Below, piece after piece: positions 41,695 to 42,004 of a stretch of DNA of 42,004 bases. The notes beneath the pieces were generated by a model. That model saw only the letters and a program-made list of their open reading frames with translations. It ran no database searches and was not told the DNA's origin. The stretch's first letter is position 1; each line of letters starts with the position of its first letter. The position numbers and the translations under genes are program-made. The DNA comes from Erythrobacter sp. CCH5-A1 (GTDB lineage: Bacteria; Pseudomonadota; Alphaproteobacteria; Sphingomonadales; Sphingomonadaceae): assembly GCF_001557115.1 (NCBI RefSeq), contig NZ_LSKQ01000107.1, positions 1-42,004 on the forward strand, read 5' to 3'.

Positions 41695-42004
41695 GGTTAG
41701 CGCCTATGCGCGCCCTTTCTTGATCAATTTGTAGTCGAATTACCCTTGAGCAAGCGACCCGGGCGCTTCATCATGATGCCCGGCGACGCTGCTGTCACCG
41801 TTGCCCCTTTCGCATATTGGCCTCACGCCGGTTCCGGCTTGCTTTCAAGTCGATTTACTGCGCCTTCAACTTGCCATGGCGGCCGAGGCGAATGCTACTG
41901 CAGCGCGCAAAATCGCTCCGTGTCGCGGACAGACAACAACGTCAGCAAATGATGTCGTGGACGGCTCTCCACCCCGCGGGGTAATTTCTGCGGATCAGTC
42001 GGAG
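41695..42004. other. Right-edge spacer
   Basis: No supported gene. A short open frame at 41746-41952 has no recognisable motif, no good ribosome-binding site and mixed composition. The region may be the upstream part of a gene that lies beyond the window. Confidence 0.4.

Noticed and set aside
41746..41952. A short plus-strand open frame at the right edge
   Set aside because: No motif, no clear ribosome-binding site, and a composition that does not look coding.
1..42004. CRISPR array, prophage or insertion sequence
   Set aside because: No regularly spaced repeat array, no cas, phage structural, integrase or transposase gene was recognised in any frame.

Overview
The window is high-GC DNA with short spacers, many ATGA-type gene overlaps, an HWE-family histidine kinase, a TonB-dependent receptor of the kind common in Caulobacter and sphingomonads, an EipA/DUF1134 protein and the De Ley-Doudoroff galactose genes. 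Together these point to an alphaproteobacterium, most likely Sphingomonadales (Erythrobacteraceae or Sphingomonadaceae). This placement is an inference from gene content and protein style; no rRNA is present.

Positions 1-17.4 kb form a stress and envelope region. On the minus strand a CPA1-type Na+/H+ antiporter, otsB and a 3'-truncated otsA overlap or follow one another. Next come a probable 6S RNA, a Gly/Gln/Tyr/Ser-rich low-complexity protein, a Crp/Fnr regulator, a PAS-rich HWE kinase with a single-domain response regulator, a small membrane protein with an SFPASDPP tail, a second Crp/Fnr regulator and two hemerythrin-domain proteins. After a minus-strand glycosyltransferase/UDP-galactopyranose mutase fusion there is a plus-strand operon (63-aa membrane protein, manganese catalase, ZIP transporter, SDR oxidoreductase, SemiSWEET), then a PRC-barrel protein and a 54-aa protein. 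That 54-aa protein shares a WRQxQM helix motif with the low-complexity protein.

Positions 17.4-36.3 kb form a carbohydrate-utilisation locus: aldose epimerase, exported GH43, TonB-dependent receptor, galactonate dehydratase, KDGal kinase, KDPGal aldolase, galactose 1-dehydrogenase, a FadR-type GntR regulator, a complete CUT1 ABC importer, a PhyH-type dioxygenase, a cytoplasmic GH43 with an insertion, and an exported GH31 with a PA14-like insertion. Five AT-rich sites of the form ATTTAT-N3-ATAAWT lie at the promoters of this locus and are the likely operators of the GntR regulator. Oligosaccharides probably enter by the TonB receptor, are trimmed by GH31 and GH43 enzymes, cross the inner membrane by the ABC importer, and the galactose is oxidised to pyruvate and glyceraldehyde-3-phosphate.

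Positions 36.4-42 kb hold tRNA-Ser(GCU), an EipA/DUF1134 protein, an aromatic/aspartate aminotransferase, a GNAT acetyltransferase and an MGMT/ATL-like protein flanked by two copies of a hairpin repeat. The last gene is an AT-rich, unrecognised exported protein that looks acquired. The broken otsA at the left edge and the AT-rich orphan at the right edge are the two places where the sequence looks rearranged.

The best candidate for something undescribed is the pair of WRQ-motif proteins, one carrying a FUS-like low-complexity domain, together with a related upstream element in front of both and of the SFPASDPP protein.
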